A stretch of 64,000 nt of DNA. It comes from Carettochelys insculpta. Lineage: Eukaryota; Chordata; Testudines; Carettochelyidae. The notes under the pieces were generated by a model that saw nothing but the letters and a program-made list of their open reading frames with translations, searched no databases and had not been told where the DNA came from. Made by a program: the position numbers and the translations under genes. The DNA lies in contig NC_134138.1 in the NCBI RefSeq assembly GCF_033958435.1, forward strand, positions 187,647,298 through 187,711,297, read 5' to 3'. Positions 1-11,141 of this stretch are shown here, one piece after another. Position 1 is the stretch's first letter. Each line of letters starts with the position of its first letter.

Positions 1-189
1 GAGGACTAATCTAACTACTCTCCATCAGAGGCAAACTCCTCTGTGCTGACTTTTGCCTCAGGTCTCTCCCAGCCCATGAAAGGGAAGAGAGTAACAAACA
101 GCATAGGAGAAAAGAAAGAGCAGATCATTACATTTCAATAGGAACCCATGAAAGGGAGTCTGGGAGAACCTCACACCAGAGGGAAGACA

Positions 190-830
190 AGTTAGTATTT
201 TGAAACACTAGGATTGATGCTGACATGAAGCACAGGACCTGCATGTGATGAGCAATGACGGTGATCCCTCATTACCAAGTATGATCCTCTTCCCTGGGGT
301 TTGTGGATTTTCAGTTGGCTGGCAAGGCCTGTTCTTGAACCACAAGTTTTGTTATAGTGAGGACAGATGTTTCTAGGTATGGCAGGAGGCTGTTGGTGAT
401 GACTGTAAACCAGTCTCTCCTTCCTCCTGCACCTCTTGCCTGCTGACAAGTTGAGGATGACAAGTTCAATATGCAGGGGACCACCACGTAGGACATCGCT
501 CCATTTTGAGTGGTCCTGGGAGAGTGTCTAAAGTGTCAATGTCAATATTGCACTTCTTTAAGTTATTTTTCAGCAACTCCTTATAATACTTCCATTGGAC
601 TCCCACATTACAGTACCCTTCTTTCATTGCAGAGCACTGGACCTGTTTTGGGAGGTGATGTTTTGGTGTCCAGACAACATGACCAATCCAGCAGAGTTGC
701 TGACAGATGATCATTGCCTTAATACTGGTGGTCTTTGCCTCTTTCTGAACACAAATGTTGGTGCATCTGTCTTCCCATTGATCTTCAAGACCTTGCGGAT
801 GAAGCACTGATGCCTCTCAAGGACTTTCAA
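190..830 (-). pseudogene. RTE-like non-LTR retrotransposon, C-terminal fragment
   Basis: The minus strand encodes the end of a LINE reverse transcriptase in broken frames. One frame (about 807-466) reads QLCWIGHVVWTPKHHLPKQV, which matches the post-RT linker (WxGHVxRMPxxRLPKQ) of craniate endonuclease/RT elements of the RTE-like type. The next frame (about 449-192) carries HYNKTCGSRTGLASQLKIH, the remnant of their C-terminal zinc finger. A frame change between the two and the absence of the RT core show a dead, 5'-truncated copy. The clade is my recognition and is not tested. The 17.4-18.8 kb copy is of the same general type. Confidence 0.6.
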
Positions 831-1078
831 GTGAACACTAAGCAATATGCATTTATTCAGGTTAGAAAAAATACCATAGACTGCTCCTTATTAGCGTGAT
901 CTGCCATGAATAGATGTGTAGTGAGCAATACACATTACGCAGGGCAGACCAAGGTAGGAAGGAGTAGTCTGAGTTACTTTCCCAACAAAGGCTTTCCTGA
1001 TTCAAGAATACTAGGACTATTGGCACTGCTTCCCCATTCTAGCATTTGGCCTACACCGAATCATTGCTCTTTCTCCAA

Positions 1079-1465
1079 GGCTACGACTGCACTACATCGA
1101 TCTTTCAAAAGAAGTTCTTCCAGAAGAAACTTCTTTTGAAAGAGCACATCCACACACACAAAAGCGGATCAAAAAATCTATCTACTTTTCTGATAGAGAG
1201 TGTCCACACAACCCCCATCCTTTCAAAAGGACAGGCCAGGGATCGAAAAATATGGTTCTGTGAGGACTGCTCTTTTGAAAAAAGAGCCCTTGGGGTGTCC
1301 ACACGTGTGTTTTTTTCTGAAAGAGGGTTTCAGAAAAAGACACTCTTCCTCACCTGAGAGAGGAATAAGGCTGCTGGAAAAAGTGCTGTGCTCTTTCAAT
1401 TCCAGAGTGAAAGAGCACATTTTGTGTGTGCTTTTTCAAAAGAACTTGCTAGTGTAGATGCAGCC
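1079..1465. mobile_element. Harbinger-type MITE, 387 bp, TSD CAA
   Basis: The ends are imperfect inverted repeats (left GGCTACGACTGCACTAC; right end reversed GGCTGCATCTACACTAG). It is flanked by CAA at 1076-1078 and 1466-1468. The interior has no coding capacity. It is built of short, variously oriented copies of a CTTTTGAAAGAG-like motif and of GTGTCCACAC, which resemble subterminal transposase-binding repeats. The terminal GGCTACGTCTACAC theme is shared with the large Harbinger elements at 9.2 and 48.1 kb, but the internal motif differs, so it belongs to another family of the same superfamily. Confidence 0.65.
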
Positions 1466-1468
1466 CAA

Positions 1469-2880
1469 GTGTCTTATTAGAGCGTGAAAGAGTGTATCCA
1501 AATCCCTTCTATCACCTTCATATTATTACAGCCTTATGAGACCAAAGGCTCCTGTTTTTGGACAAAAGACTGCCATTTTGAACGGAACTTGTGATAGGCT
1601 AGAGAATTTCTGTATTTATGAACCACTACTTGGAATGGGTACAGTCAGCTTGGATTATATCATTCATTCTGTAGCAGAAAGCTAGCTATGGCTGAGAAAT
1701 TGAAACAAGGTCATCAACCTCAAATGACTTCCACTGTGCTACCAGGGAAAGATATCAGCCAAATCATTGACTTTTGATGCCCATCTACTAGCAATTCCAT
1801 CTGAGAGCTGAAGCATGAAAGATCCCAGCACAAGAAGAGGGACAGGAAAAGGTATCAAACTGATTTTGAAAACAGACATGCTTTCCATGACATCAACTGA
1901 AGTGGAGGCAGCTCCTGGCCCCCTGAAAGACACTAAACAAAACTCCAAAGATGCTCAAAAGTCATGAGGACTGCAAAGGAGGGATTATACTTGTTTTGTG
2001 TAGTGATGTGACTCTTGTGTACTTTTTGTGAATAAAGTGTGGGGTCATTAAGAAGATCATTTGCTAAGACTTTATTCCTTACTTTGCCTGTCATATGGTT
2101 CCTAAAAAGTTAATCTATAATCTGGAGTGCACCTGAAACTGGGGCTCTGGGGGTACATGCGTAAGCCACTGAGAAGGTCAGCTCTCTTCTCAGGGCTAAG
2201 GACACTGGAACTGTGGAAGTCTACATCCCAAGTAGGGAAGGGGGCAAGATCCAGAAACAGAGGCAGTTTCCAGATACTGCTTAGACCCAACTGGCTTGCA
2301 AAGCACATGGGACGTACAGAATAGGTCCAATATAGCAGCCTAGTGGTAGGCCACCAGAAGGAACACAGTCAGGGTTGAAAAGAAACTCATGGAAACCTCA
2401 AACAATGTTATAAGCGACCTATTTTTGATGACTTATTGTTCATAACATTATGGTTGGTTGCAGAGGTTGGCACTTATTTAACAAATAAACCAACAGTTAC
2501 CATATGTATAGCGATGGAGTATTCATGGCATGTTAAAAAACCGCTTGTGTTATGCTTTACAAAATCATACCTCACACATTACAAACAACACTGAGCTATC
2601 CTTCCCGCACAGACACAATAATCAAAGAACTTAACATACCCCACCTTTCCAAATATACCAATCTTCAGCCATTGTCCTAAAAGCCAGAGAAAAATGATGA
2701 CTTTTGTAGCATTTCTTATCTTTCAACACCTGGAAGCTATTTTGGACCAGTCATGAGAAGATTAATTCCCTCCCAGAGGACACGCTGCCAGCAATTTCCT
2801 GTTAAGATATATCTATTGACCATCCAACCCATTTTTACCGGGAGAACCATTTAAGCTCCCTCACAGGCATCCCAATTTTC
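1469..2880. other. No recognisable gene or repeat
   Basis: Moderately AT-rich sequence with only short chance reading frames. I recognise no conserved domain, repeat boundary or RNA gene. Confidence 0.4.
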
Positions 2881-2884
2881 TTAA

Positions 2885-3270
2885 GAAAATGGGCAAATTG
2901 TTCCATACTTTGTGGGGCTCCTGTTCCCTGGCATCCAGTGTCTTGAGGTGACAGCCCCTGCAGCCAGGGAGCTCTTCCACTTGACTGCTGTCCCATTTCC
3001 TGGCACCCCACGGAGGCAGCCCCCACTACCAGTGAGCTCTGCCAGGGGGTGGCCTCTTCATTCCCTGGTGCCTCCTGTTGAGATATTGGGGAGTTCCCAT
3101 CCTCCACTCCCCCACTTCAGGAGGCTGCTGAGGCCCCCATCCCTGGTGTCTTACTGTGGGACTGCTGCCCCCATTGCTGAGGAGCCCTGACATGGAACAG
3201 CAGCCCCCATCCCTGGAGGCCAATGTCCCGTATTTGCCATAGGGCAATATGGTCACCCTATCTATGAAAC
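2885..3270. repeat. GC-rich interspersed repeat with tandem internal units
   Basis: Contains repeated short units of the type 'CCCCCATCCCTGG' and 'CTGACTGCTGCCCC'. It ends with a TGTCCCGTATTTG block followed by GGTCACCCTAT. The same terminal block (TGTCCCGTATTTGGGACAGGG then a GCCCTAT end) closes the repeat at 47.35-47.73 kb, so the two belong to one family, probably a non-autonomous DNA transposon with internal tandem repeats. The left boundary is not clear. Confidence 0.4.
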
Positions 3271-3628
3271 AACTGCAGTAGCAACTCTCAGAACCCAGAT
3301 CAACTGACTCAGGTTTGTAGGGTTTGCTGTACAGGGATAAACAGAACAGCACAGAAGTTCCCACTGGGGCTGGAGCATCACCAGCAATTCTCAAATGCAG
3401 CCACCAATGTATATTTTTGCAGCCACAACAGCCTTTTATGAGAAGATTGGGTGGGGGAGGGGAGACAAAGCAGCAGCTTCTCCCTGCAGTTTCCCGTGAT
3501 TTCTCCTGAATGCACAGCTCTGGTGTGTGTACGCACAACTAGCAGGGATTAGTGCCCTGCACGGTATAGCTTCCTCTGGGTCTCTGGGCAGCACCTCTGG
3601 AGACATATGGTCTAGTATGTGCAATAAC

Positions 3629-3830
3629 AGAATGGCCCACTCCATTAAAATGTAGACTAACTGGTTTGTGGATCAGGAGTGTTTTGAGGTCTGTTTTGTG
3701 CCCATTAACTCTTTGTCTGAGAGAGTTTGAAGTCTGTCCAATATACAAAGCATCTGGGCATTGTTGGCACATGATGGCATATATCATGTTAGTTGAGGAA
3801 CATGAGAATGTGCCCATGATTCTGTGAACT
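3629..3830 (-). pseudogene. Penelope-like element, GIY-YIG endonuclease fragment (inverted)
   Basis: On the minus strand a frame reads CQQCPDALYIGQTSNSLRQR, the GIY-YIG core of PLE endonucleases (YIG, then RxxxH as VNGHK). It is an inverted copy of the endonuclease segment at about 4557-4740 on the plus strand and is clearly alike at the base level. It stops abruptly at 3628, just after the GHSV codons, and abuts the plus-strand PLE copy head-to-head at about 3830. It is a dead fragment. Confidence 0.75.
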
Positions 3831-5112
3831 GATGACATCTTTATGATTTGGACCCATGGTATAGAAACTCTAGAACAATTCCACAGAGACTTTAACCATC
3901 TGCACCCCACCATCAACTTATGCCTCGATTACTCCATGCAAAAGATACATTTCCTGGACACTATAGTACAAATCAAGGATGGCCTGATTGGTACCACACT
4001 GTACCGGAAACCCACTGATCGCCATACTTACCTACACCCTTCTAGCTTCCATCCTGCACACATAACTAGATTCATTGTTTACAGTCAAGCCCTTAGATAC
4101 AATCACATTTGCTCTGATCCAACTGACAAAGACCAAAAACTACAACTTTTCTACCAAACATTCATAAACTTGCATTACCCACCAGGAGAAATAAAAGAAC
4201 AAATTGACAGGGCCAGATGAATACCCAGAGACCAGCTACTCCAAGACAGGCCCAAAAAAGTGAAGAACAGAACACCACGGGTCATCACCTACAGACCCCA
4301 ACTCAAACCACTGCAACGCATTATTAAAGACCTACAACCTATCCTTAACCAGGATGCCACACTCCAGAAGGCCCTAGGTGACATGCTGTTCTCTCCTACA
4401 GACAATCTACCAACCTTATGAGGATTCTAACCAATAGCCACAGTCTATACTGCAGGAATATCAGTCCTAGGGCTTTTCCTTGCAACAAAGCCCGCTACCA
4501 GCTTTGTCCACATATCTATTCTGGCAATACCATCACTGGATCTAACCAAGTTATGCACAGAATCACGGGCACATTCTCTAACATCATATATGCCATCATG
4601 TGCCAACAATACCCAGATGCTTTGTATATTGGACAGACTTCAAACTCTCTCAGACAAAGAGTTAATGGGCACAAAACAGACATCAAAACACTCCTGATCC
4701 ACAAACCAGTTAGTCTACATTTTAATGGAGTGGGCCATTCTGTTAATGACTTAAGAGTCTGCGTCTTACTGAAGAAGAATTTTCACTCTGCTTTGGAAAG
4801 AGAAACTGCTGAACTCTCTTTCCTATTCAAATTTGACACATTAACATGTGGTTTGAACCGGGATGCGAATTTGCTGGGACACTAAAGGGGCTCTTTTGCA
4901 TACTTGGCTTTATCTAATTCTTGACTCCCCCCACCCCGCCCTGCCCCACCTCTCTTCTCTGTGATTTGCTCACCTTGATCATTTTTTTCTGATTTGTCAA
5001 CCTTGATTACTGTTTTTGGTTCTCTGTGGCTTAAATATTGAGTCTGCTCTGGTATGGCTATGGTCTGAAGAAGTGGGTCTGTCCCACGAAAGCTCGCCTA
5101 ATAAATTATATA
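3831..5112 (+). pseudogene. Penelope-like retroelement: RT C-terminus, GIY-YIG endonuclease and 3' tail
   Basis: The copy begins inside the RT catalytic box: the first codons read DDIFMIW, the DD half of YxDD. A frame to 4220 continues with the PLE signatures FLDT, LYRKPTDRHTYLH and SQALRYNHICSD. After stops and a frame change, 4418-4885 encodes the GIY-YIG endonuclease (DALYIGQTSNSLRQR, NGHK). A non-coding tail follows and ends with a CTGAAGA...GAAA block at 5065-5091 and TAATAAATTAT. PLEs are retroelements with a telomerase-like RT and a GIY-YIG endonuclease. This copy is 5'-truncated and inactive. Its last bases are displaced to 6985-7012 by a CR1 insertion. Confidence 0.8.
5065..5098 (+). 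ncRNA. Hammerhead-ribozyme-like core in PLE tail
   Basis: CTGAAGA (5065-5071), one A, a GTGGG/CCCAC stem with TCTGT loop (5073-5087), then GAAA (5088-5091). This is the arrangement C-U-G-A-N-G-A, stem II, G-A-A-A of hammerhead ribozymes. PLEs are known to carry minimal hammerheads. A very short stem III is possible after GAAA, but I could not establish stem I. The extra A at 5072, between the core and stem II, departs from the canonical layout, so activity is doubtful. Confidence 0.4.
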
Positions 5113-6890
5113 AGAACATAAGAACATAAGAATGGCCATACTGGGTCAGACCAAAGGTCCATCCAGCCCAGCATCCCATCTGCCGACGGTGGCCAATGCC
5201 AGGTGCCCCAGAGAAGGAGAACAGAAGACAATGATCAAGTGATTTATCTCCTGCCATCCATCTCCTGCCCTTGTTCTGAAGGCTAGGGCACCATACTTTA
5301 TCCCTGGCTAATAGCCATTTATGGACCTAACCTGCAAAAATTTATCAAGCTCTTTTTTAAACCCTAATAGAGTCCTGGCCTTCACAGCCTCCTCAGGCAA
5401 GGAGTTCCACAGGTTGACTGTGCGCTGTGTGAAGAAAAATTTCCTTTTATTAGTTTTGAACCTACTACCCATCAATTTCATTTGGTGTCCCCTAGTTCTT
5501 GTATTATGGGAAAAGGTAAATAATTCTTCTATATTCACTTTCTCCACACCATTCATGATTTTATATACCTCTATCATATCGCCCCTCAATCGCCTCTTTT
5601 CCAAACTGAAAAGTCCCAGTCTCTCTAGCCTCTCCCCATATGGGACCCGTTCCAAGCCCCTAATCATCTTAGTCGCCCTTTTCTGAACCTTTTCTAATGC
5701 CAATATATCTTTTTTGAGGTGAGGAGACCACATCTGCACACAGTACTCAAGGTGTGGGCGTACCATAGTTTTATATAGGGGAAGTATGATATCTTTTGTC
5801 TTATTATCGATCCCTTTTTTAATAATTCCTAACATCCTCTTTGCCTTACTAACTGCCGCTGCACACTGTGTGGATGTCTTCAGAGAACTATCCACTATAA
5901 CTCCAAGATCCCTTTCCTGATCTGTCCTAGCTAAATTTGACCCCATCATGTAGTACGTGTAATTTGGGTTATTTTTTCCAACATGCATTACCTTACACTT
6001 ACCCACATTAAATTTCATTTGCCATTTTGCTGCCCAATCACTCAGTTTGCTGAGATCTTTTTGTAGTTCTTCACAGTCCCTTTTGGTTTTGACTGTCCTG
6101 AACAAGTTGGTGTCATCTGCAAACTTTGCCACCTCACTGCTTACCTCATTTTCTAGATCATTGATGAACAAGTTGAACAGGATCGGTCCCAGGACTGACC
6201 CCTGGGGAACACCACTAGTTACCCTCCTCCATTGTGAAAATTTACCATTTATTCCCACCCTTTGTTTTCTGTCTTTTAACCAATTCCCGATCCATGAAAG
6301 GATCTTTCCTCCTATCCCATGACCACCTAATTTACATAAAAGCCTTTGGTGTGGGACCGTGTCAAAGGCTTTCTCGAAATCTAGGTATATTATGTCCACT
6401 GGGTGCCCCGTGTCCGCATGTTTATTAACCCCTTCAAAGAATTCTAATAGATTAGTTAGACACGACTTCCCTCTGCAGAAACCATGCTGACTTTTGCCCA
6501 ACAATTCGTGCTCTTCTACGTGCCTTGCAATTTTATTCTTTACTAGTGTTTCTACTAATTTGCCTGGTACTGATGTTAAACTTATCGGTCTATAATTGCC
6601 AGGGTCTCCTCTAGAGCCTTTTTTACATATTGGCGTTATATTGGCCGTCTTCCAGTCATTTGGTACCAAAGTGGATTTAAAGGATTGGTTACAAACCACT
6701 GTTAATAACTCCGCAATTTCACATTTGAGTTCTTTCAGAACCCTTGGGTGAATGCCGTCTGGTCCTGGAGACTTGTTACTATTCAGCTTATCAATTAACT
6801 CCAAGACCTCCTCTAATGTCACTTCAATCTGAGTGAGTTCCTCAGATTTGTCACCTAAAAAGGCTGGCTCAGATTTAGGAACCTCTGTAA
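5113..6890 (-). mobile_element. CR1 LINE, 5'-truncated, with intact 3' end
   Basis: A minus-strand CR1 copy. Its 3' terminus is a short run of CATAAGAA-like octamers at about 5115-5135, preceded by the conserved 3' UTR (5136-5307; contains the reverse of GGTCTGACCCAGTATGGC). Upstream is the RT frame at 5308-6822, and ORF2 similarity continues to about 6890, where the copy is 5'-truncated next to AT-rich DNA. PLE tail sequence lies on both sides (to 5112 and from 6985), so it inserted into a PLE tail. Confidence 0.85.
5308..6822 (-). CDS. CR1 ORF2 reverse transcriptase domain (open, truncated at 5' side)
   Basis: A 504-residue open frame covers the RT and C-terminal region of CR1 ORF2. The order is [15 protein letters not shown] (residues 18-32), [10 protein letters not shown] (77-86), YLDFEKAFD (146-154, first catalytic Asp), [11 protein letters not shown] (203-213), FADD (234-237, catalytic pair), then the CR1 tail with [11 protein letters not shown] and [14 protein letters not shown]. 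The endonuclease domain and ORF1 are missing, because full-length CR1 ORF2 is about twice as long. The ATG is internal; similarity runs upstream to about 6890. It is the least damaged RT in the window, suggesting a young copy, but without EN and promoter it cannot move by itself. Confidence 0.85.
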   Translation of the reverse strand: MTLEEVLELIDKLNSNKSPGPDGIHPRVLKELKCEIAELLTVVCNQSFKSTLVPNDWKTANITPICKKGSRGDPGNYRPISLTSVPGKLVETLVKNKIARHVEEHELLGKSQHGFCRGKSCLTNLLEFFEGVNKHADTGHPVDIIYLDFEKAFDTVPHQRLLCKLGGHGIGGKILSWIGNWLKDRKQRVGINGKFSQWRRVTSGVPQGSVLGPILFNLFINDLENEVSSEVAKFADDTNLFRTVKTKRDCEELQKDLSKLSDWAAKWQMKFNVGKCKVMHVGKNNPNYTYYMMGSNLARTDQERDLGVIVDSSLKTSTQCAAAVSKAKRMLGIIKKGIDNKTKDIILPLYKTMVRPHLEYCVQMWSPHLKKDILALEKVQKRATKMIRGLERVPYGERLERLGLFSLEKRRLRGDMIEVYKIMNGVEKVNIEELFTFSHNTRTRGHQMKLMGSRFKTNKRKFFFTQRTVNLWNSLPEEAVKARTLLGFKKELDKFLQVRSINGY

Positions 6891-6990
6891 TTATTTATAT
6901 AATTATATTAATTATATAAATTATAAATTATATAAATTATATAAATTATAAATAAATATTTATATAATTATATAAATAATTTATTTTATT
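6888..6990. repeat. AT-rich low-complexity tract
   Basis: About 100 bases of ATAATTATATAAATTA-type sequence at the 5' end of the truncated CR1, next to the resumed PLE tail. It may have grown from the AATAAATTAT target sequence. Confidence 0.7.
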
Positions 6991-7012
6991 ATAAATTATT
7001 TTGTTAGTCTTT
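6985..7012 (+). repeat. Displaced end of the PLE 3' tail
   Basis: ATAAATTATTTTGTTAGTCTTT matches the bases that normally follow 'CCTAATAAATTAT' in PLE tails (compare 40240-40265). It is separated from the rest of the tail (ending at 5112) by the CR1 copy, which marks the CR1 as the later insertion. Confidence 0.65.
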
Positions 7013-7284
7013 ATTTTTGTAGTGTAGACACAGTCTATGAGAACTATACTAAATGTCAAAAAAGGACATCATCAAGAGAAGGAAGATACATCACCTGGGC
7101 TTCGCTGAGTTTGCTCTGTTATAGATTGAATGTATTATATTAAAATATGTAGGAAAACTGTAGCATTAAATTTAGTTTAGTCATATACCCCTCAAAGGCC
7201 AGATAACAAAGGCAAAAGCAGATCCAGGAAACCACCAGAGACAGCAATCAAAATGCTGATGAAGGATAATGATGGAGAAACCCC

Positions 7285-7319
<35 letters not shown>

Positions 7320-9194
7320 GGATAAAACACCATTTATGGATCAACGACTGCAGCATGATGTTGCAAAATCCTTAGCTCAAATGAGAACTTACAACTATAA
7401 AAATAAGGTGTATGTCCATGGTTCTTTAGGTTTGTCCTGCAAGACTTCAGAGCATCCAAACATGATCAACAGAACCTAGTTCTCCCACTCATGCTCAGCC
7501 TAAATGACCATTAGGTTGACTCAGCCACAGTAGACTTCAACTATAAAGCTATCTGTAGGACCTGTGTGCATCTGTGAATGAATATATATGCTGATTTTTA
7601 AGCTGTATTTCCAGTAAGCATGGCATATTGCCATTTCCCCTTAAAAATGCCATGTGATTCTTTATAAACATAACACTTTTGACATAGAAATAAGTTTTCA
7701 ATGGTGCTGAGACAGAATGAGATTTTCCTTTCCACAAAAAAGAGATTTTTTTTAAAAAAAATTTCTTCTATAGTAGAATGGAAATTTTGGAGGGAATTTT
7801 TGCAGACTGATTTTTTTAGCTATTTGGCCAGTAGCAAGGCACCCAGGTTCTGCTACAGCCCAAAGTCAGCTAACACTGTATTTTGGCAGTCTGCCTGCTG
7901 GTCTTCTCAGAGCTGGGGACCTCGTAAGCCAGGTCTGTGAAAGATTCCTGAATTTGAGAGGGAGCTGAGAGCCTGGATGATTGGTCTCCATGTAGCCTAC
8001 AAAAGAGCTGGGCAGGTGAGTTGTTAAGAAACCAGGAATAGCTTCTGTCTGCTTTCCACCAGAATTAACATAACTTTTGACAATTTGGTGGTTTCTGATG
8101 TGGAAATATTCAGTCAGAAAATTTCTGACTAGCCATAATTTTCATATTTATACATTTTTTGCTGCTCCTTTATGTACATCTTCCATTTTCCATACTATAT
8201 ATTTTCCCAGACCAAAGCCAGTATTTCATCCTTCCAGTCTATTTATTGTACATCTTTTAAAGGAATTAAGCAAATCTAGGCTATAGCCAGCCATGTGGCC
8301 ATCAATAGAAGATGAATAAAGATTCTGAAATCTGATGCATTTATAATTAAGTAATTGACCTATTCAGTGTTTCTGAACAAGGAATTAATTTTAAATGAAA
8401 TGAGTCACTCTCATTCAATAACTGCAGTCTGTAGCAAATCCCAGGAAGATGTGATTAAATGTAATAATATAAACATGTTGTTGATGAATACATGTTGCTA
8501 AACCCAGTATTTAATCATGAATATTTGAACTTAACAATTTACTGATGAGATATATAAGTACTTGCTAGTGGCAACTGTTCACACTCATAAACTGCAATTT
8601 ATATAAGGCTAGGAACATGTCTGATGACAGAGATAAAATAATGTGGGAGCAATGTACTGTATAACCACAATAAGTCAGAAAAAATAGTGACTTGGCAGAT
8701 GTGGCACAAAAGCAATTTTTAAGGACCTGATTCAATAGGGCATGTAAGCACATTCTTAGAATTTAGTATGTGCTTAAGTCTTACGGAGGTCAGTGGAGGT
8801 AGAAGCACAGGTCTCGAGGGAAGCATATGTTTAACTGAATCAGAAAAAAAAAGAAAGAAGACGACATTTTGGATTATTTCCATTAGATTCATTCAAGATT
8901 CATAATATATTCAGGGAAATTCACAAGCAGTCAGACAAATGAACAGGTTTGATCTGATAACAAATGCAACTGGCTAAGAAAAATCAGTTTGTATTATGGC
9001 GTTCTTGCCAGTGGTCATTTTTCAATGTCAGCTTAAGCTGATTTTGTTCAGGGAATGCATCAAAAGCCATGAATATACCACTGACCTACCAAAGCTAAGC
9101 CTTTTCATCGGTCATATCAGTAATTTTCATGTGGTATTTTGTGAAAAACAATGTTGCATGAAACTCATATTCAAAATATAGGAAATGATCACTT
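7013..9194. other. No gene seen; contains (GAT)n at 7284-7319
   Basis: Mostly AT-rich unique sequence with scattered stops in all frames. A 12-unit ATG/GAT trinucleotide run lies at 7284-7319. I recognise no transposon boundary or conserved exon. Confidence 0.45.
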
Positions 9195-9550
9195 ATAAGC
9201 TGTGTCTACACGTGCATGCTACTTCAAAGTAGCGGCACTAACTTCGAAATAGTGCCCGTCGCGGCTACACGCGTCGGGCGCTATTTCAAAGTTAACTTCA
9301 ACGTTAGGCGGCGAGACGTCGAAGTCGCTAACCCCATGAGGGGATAGGAATAGCGCCCTGAACGTCAAAGTAGGGACAGTGTAGACGATCCGCGTCCCGC
9401 AACGTCGAAATTGCCGGGTCCTCCATGGCGGCCATCAGCTGGGGGGGTTGAGAGACGCTCTCTCCAGCCCCTCAGCTCACTGGTGGCCGCGTGGAGCGGC
9501 CCCTTAAAGGTCCCCTCCCCATCCCTGCCTCTGCAGGAAGCTGAGGCAAC

Positions 9551-10293
9551 GTGCAGGCTGCAGCCTGCACACGCGGGCAGCCTGCAGCACCCTCAGCCAT
9601 CCACCCAGTGGTGATGGCTAGCCGGCAGCCCCCCCAGTGCCCCCAGGGGACCCCCCCCAAGGGGAGCCAGGGCAGCCAGCCCAGCCAGCCCAGCAGCCAG
9701 GCTGGGAAGCGGCAGCGGGGCCCATCCTGGACGGAGGCCGAGCTGCGGGACCTGCTGGGGCTCTGGAGCGAGGAGGAGGTGCTCCAGGTAATGGGGAGCA
9801 AGAGGCGGAACGCGGATGCATTCGCTCGGCTGGCCGACGGCCTGGCTGCCCGGGGTCACCCTGCCCGCACTCCTGACCACGTTAGGAGTAAGGTGAAGGA
9901 GCTGCGGCAGGGTTACTCCCGGGCCCGGGATGCGGCCAGCCGATCTGGGGCCGCCACCGTCACTTGCCCCTTTTACAGGGAGCTCAGGGACATCCTGGGC
10001 TCCCGGCACACCTCCTCCCCTCCGGCCACCCTTGACACCTCGGCTGATGAGCCCCAGCAGGCCCTGCAGACGGAGTCCACCCCGGAGGCAAGCCCCGCAC
10101 CCCAGGGCCCCCCCCCAGAGGCCACCCCCGGGACATCGCGGCAGGAGGAGGACGCGGCAGGAGGAGGAGGAGGAGGAGGAGGGGGGCTCCTCCTCCGCAG
10201 AATCCAGCCTGCAGATCCTCCTCCTGCCATCCTGGAGCAGCAGCAGGGCCTCCAACCCCCGGGGATCTCCGGACTGTGGGAGCAGACCCACAG
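9551..10293 (+). CDS. Harbinger Myb/SANT-like DNA-binding protein, exon 1 (element 1)
   Basis: The open frame runs 248 codons from 9551. The copy at 48.6 kb suggests the true start is the ATG at 9614, since homology begins there. A trihelix/Myb-SANT domain spans about residues 55-150: GPSWTEAELRDLLGLW supplies the first helix and conserved Trp, RSKVKELRQGY the third helix, and CPFYRELRDILG the fourth. The C-terminal part is Pro/Glu-rich with a glycine run from a GGA repeat. Harbinger transposases need such a partner to enter the nucleus and bind the transposon ends. A consensus-like donor CAG|GTAGGT follows at 10293/10294. The frame to the donor has no lesion. Confidence 0.8.
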
Positions 10294-11141
10294 GTAGGTA
10301 CCCCTCTCTGGTGGACACCCCTGGGCTTGAGGGGCGGGGGTAAGAGATATGTGTCCTGGGCCCCCCACATGCTCACATGGCCATGGCCCCAAGGACACCA
10401 GGGCCATGGCCCTCACAGCACTGCAGCCATCAGCCCATGCCCCCCCCACCCCGCATGACAGTGCCATGCCCCATCCCCGGGCCAGGGGGGAGCGGAACCT
10501 CGAGGGGCCCCCGGGAGGAGGGGGTGGGACACCCCGCAGCAGCAGCACGTGATGGAGTAGGGGGAGTGCAAAAGGGAGACTCAGGCTACATATGAGCCAC
10601 AAGAGCCGAATACCTCCCAGGGCCAAAGGAGGATCCTGGCGCTACAGCTCGCAGGTGACACCTCTGCCCTGAACCAACAGGAGGGAGGAGCCGAGCTGGC
10701 TTGGAATTGGGGGGCGAGGGCGGGGGCCACAGGGAGAGGCTAGGGGAAGGGAGAGCTGGTAGGCAGCCAGCCTGAAGAGGGGGAAAGCTGCATCCCAGAG
10801 GGGCCCCCCTTGGGGTCTTCTCCCCACGACGGGTTGGAAGGACTGTCTCTTCCAACAGCTGGTGCTGTCACTCCTGCCAGAAACTGGCCATCTGTGGCCT
10901 AAGAAACCTCTCCTGCTGTCAGACCCTGCGGGGTGAAGTGAGAGTCGCTCCCACCAGGGGACGGGGTCCAGGGCCGGGGGACCCCTGAACCCCATCCATC
11001 ACAGCAGCATCTCCCAGGGACGGGGAAGGGGAACCTGCAGCACAGGGCTGGGGGGACAAAGGCCACGGCTCGGGGCCCATACTAACACCTGTCTCCATTC
11101 TTCTTCCCCCCCTCCTCTTCTGTGTCCTGCACCTGCACCAT

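Noticed and set aside
4997..5257. Frame with AGDKSLDHCLLFSFSGAPG (also 61.1-61.35 kb)
   Set aside because: It is the CR1 3' UTR, present in every CR1 copy, and not coding.
9593..10626. Minus-strand frames over 200 codons opposite the Myb-like gene
   Set aside because: Shadows of a very GC-rich coding exon, with no family match; the plus frame carries the conserved domain.
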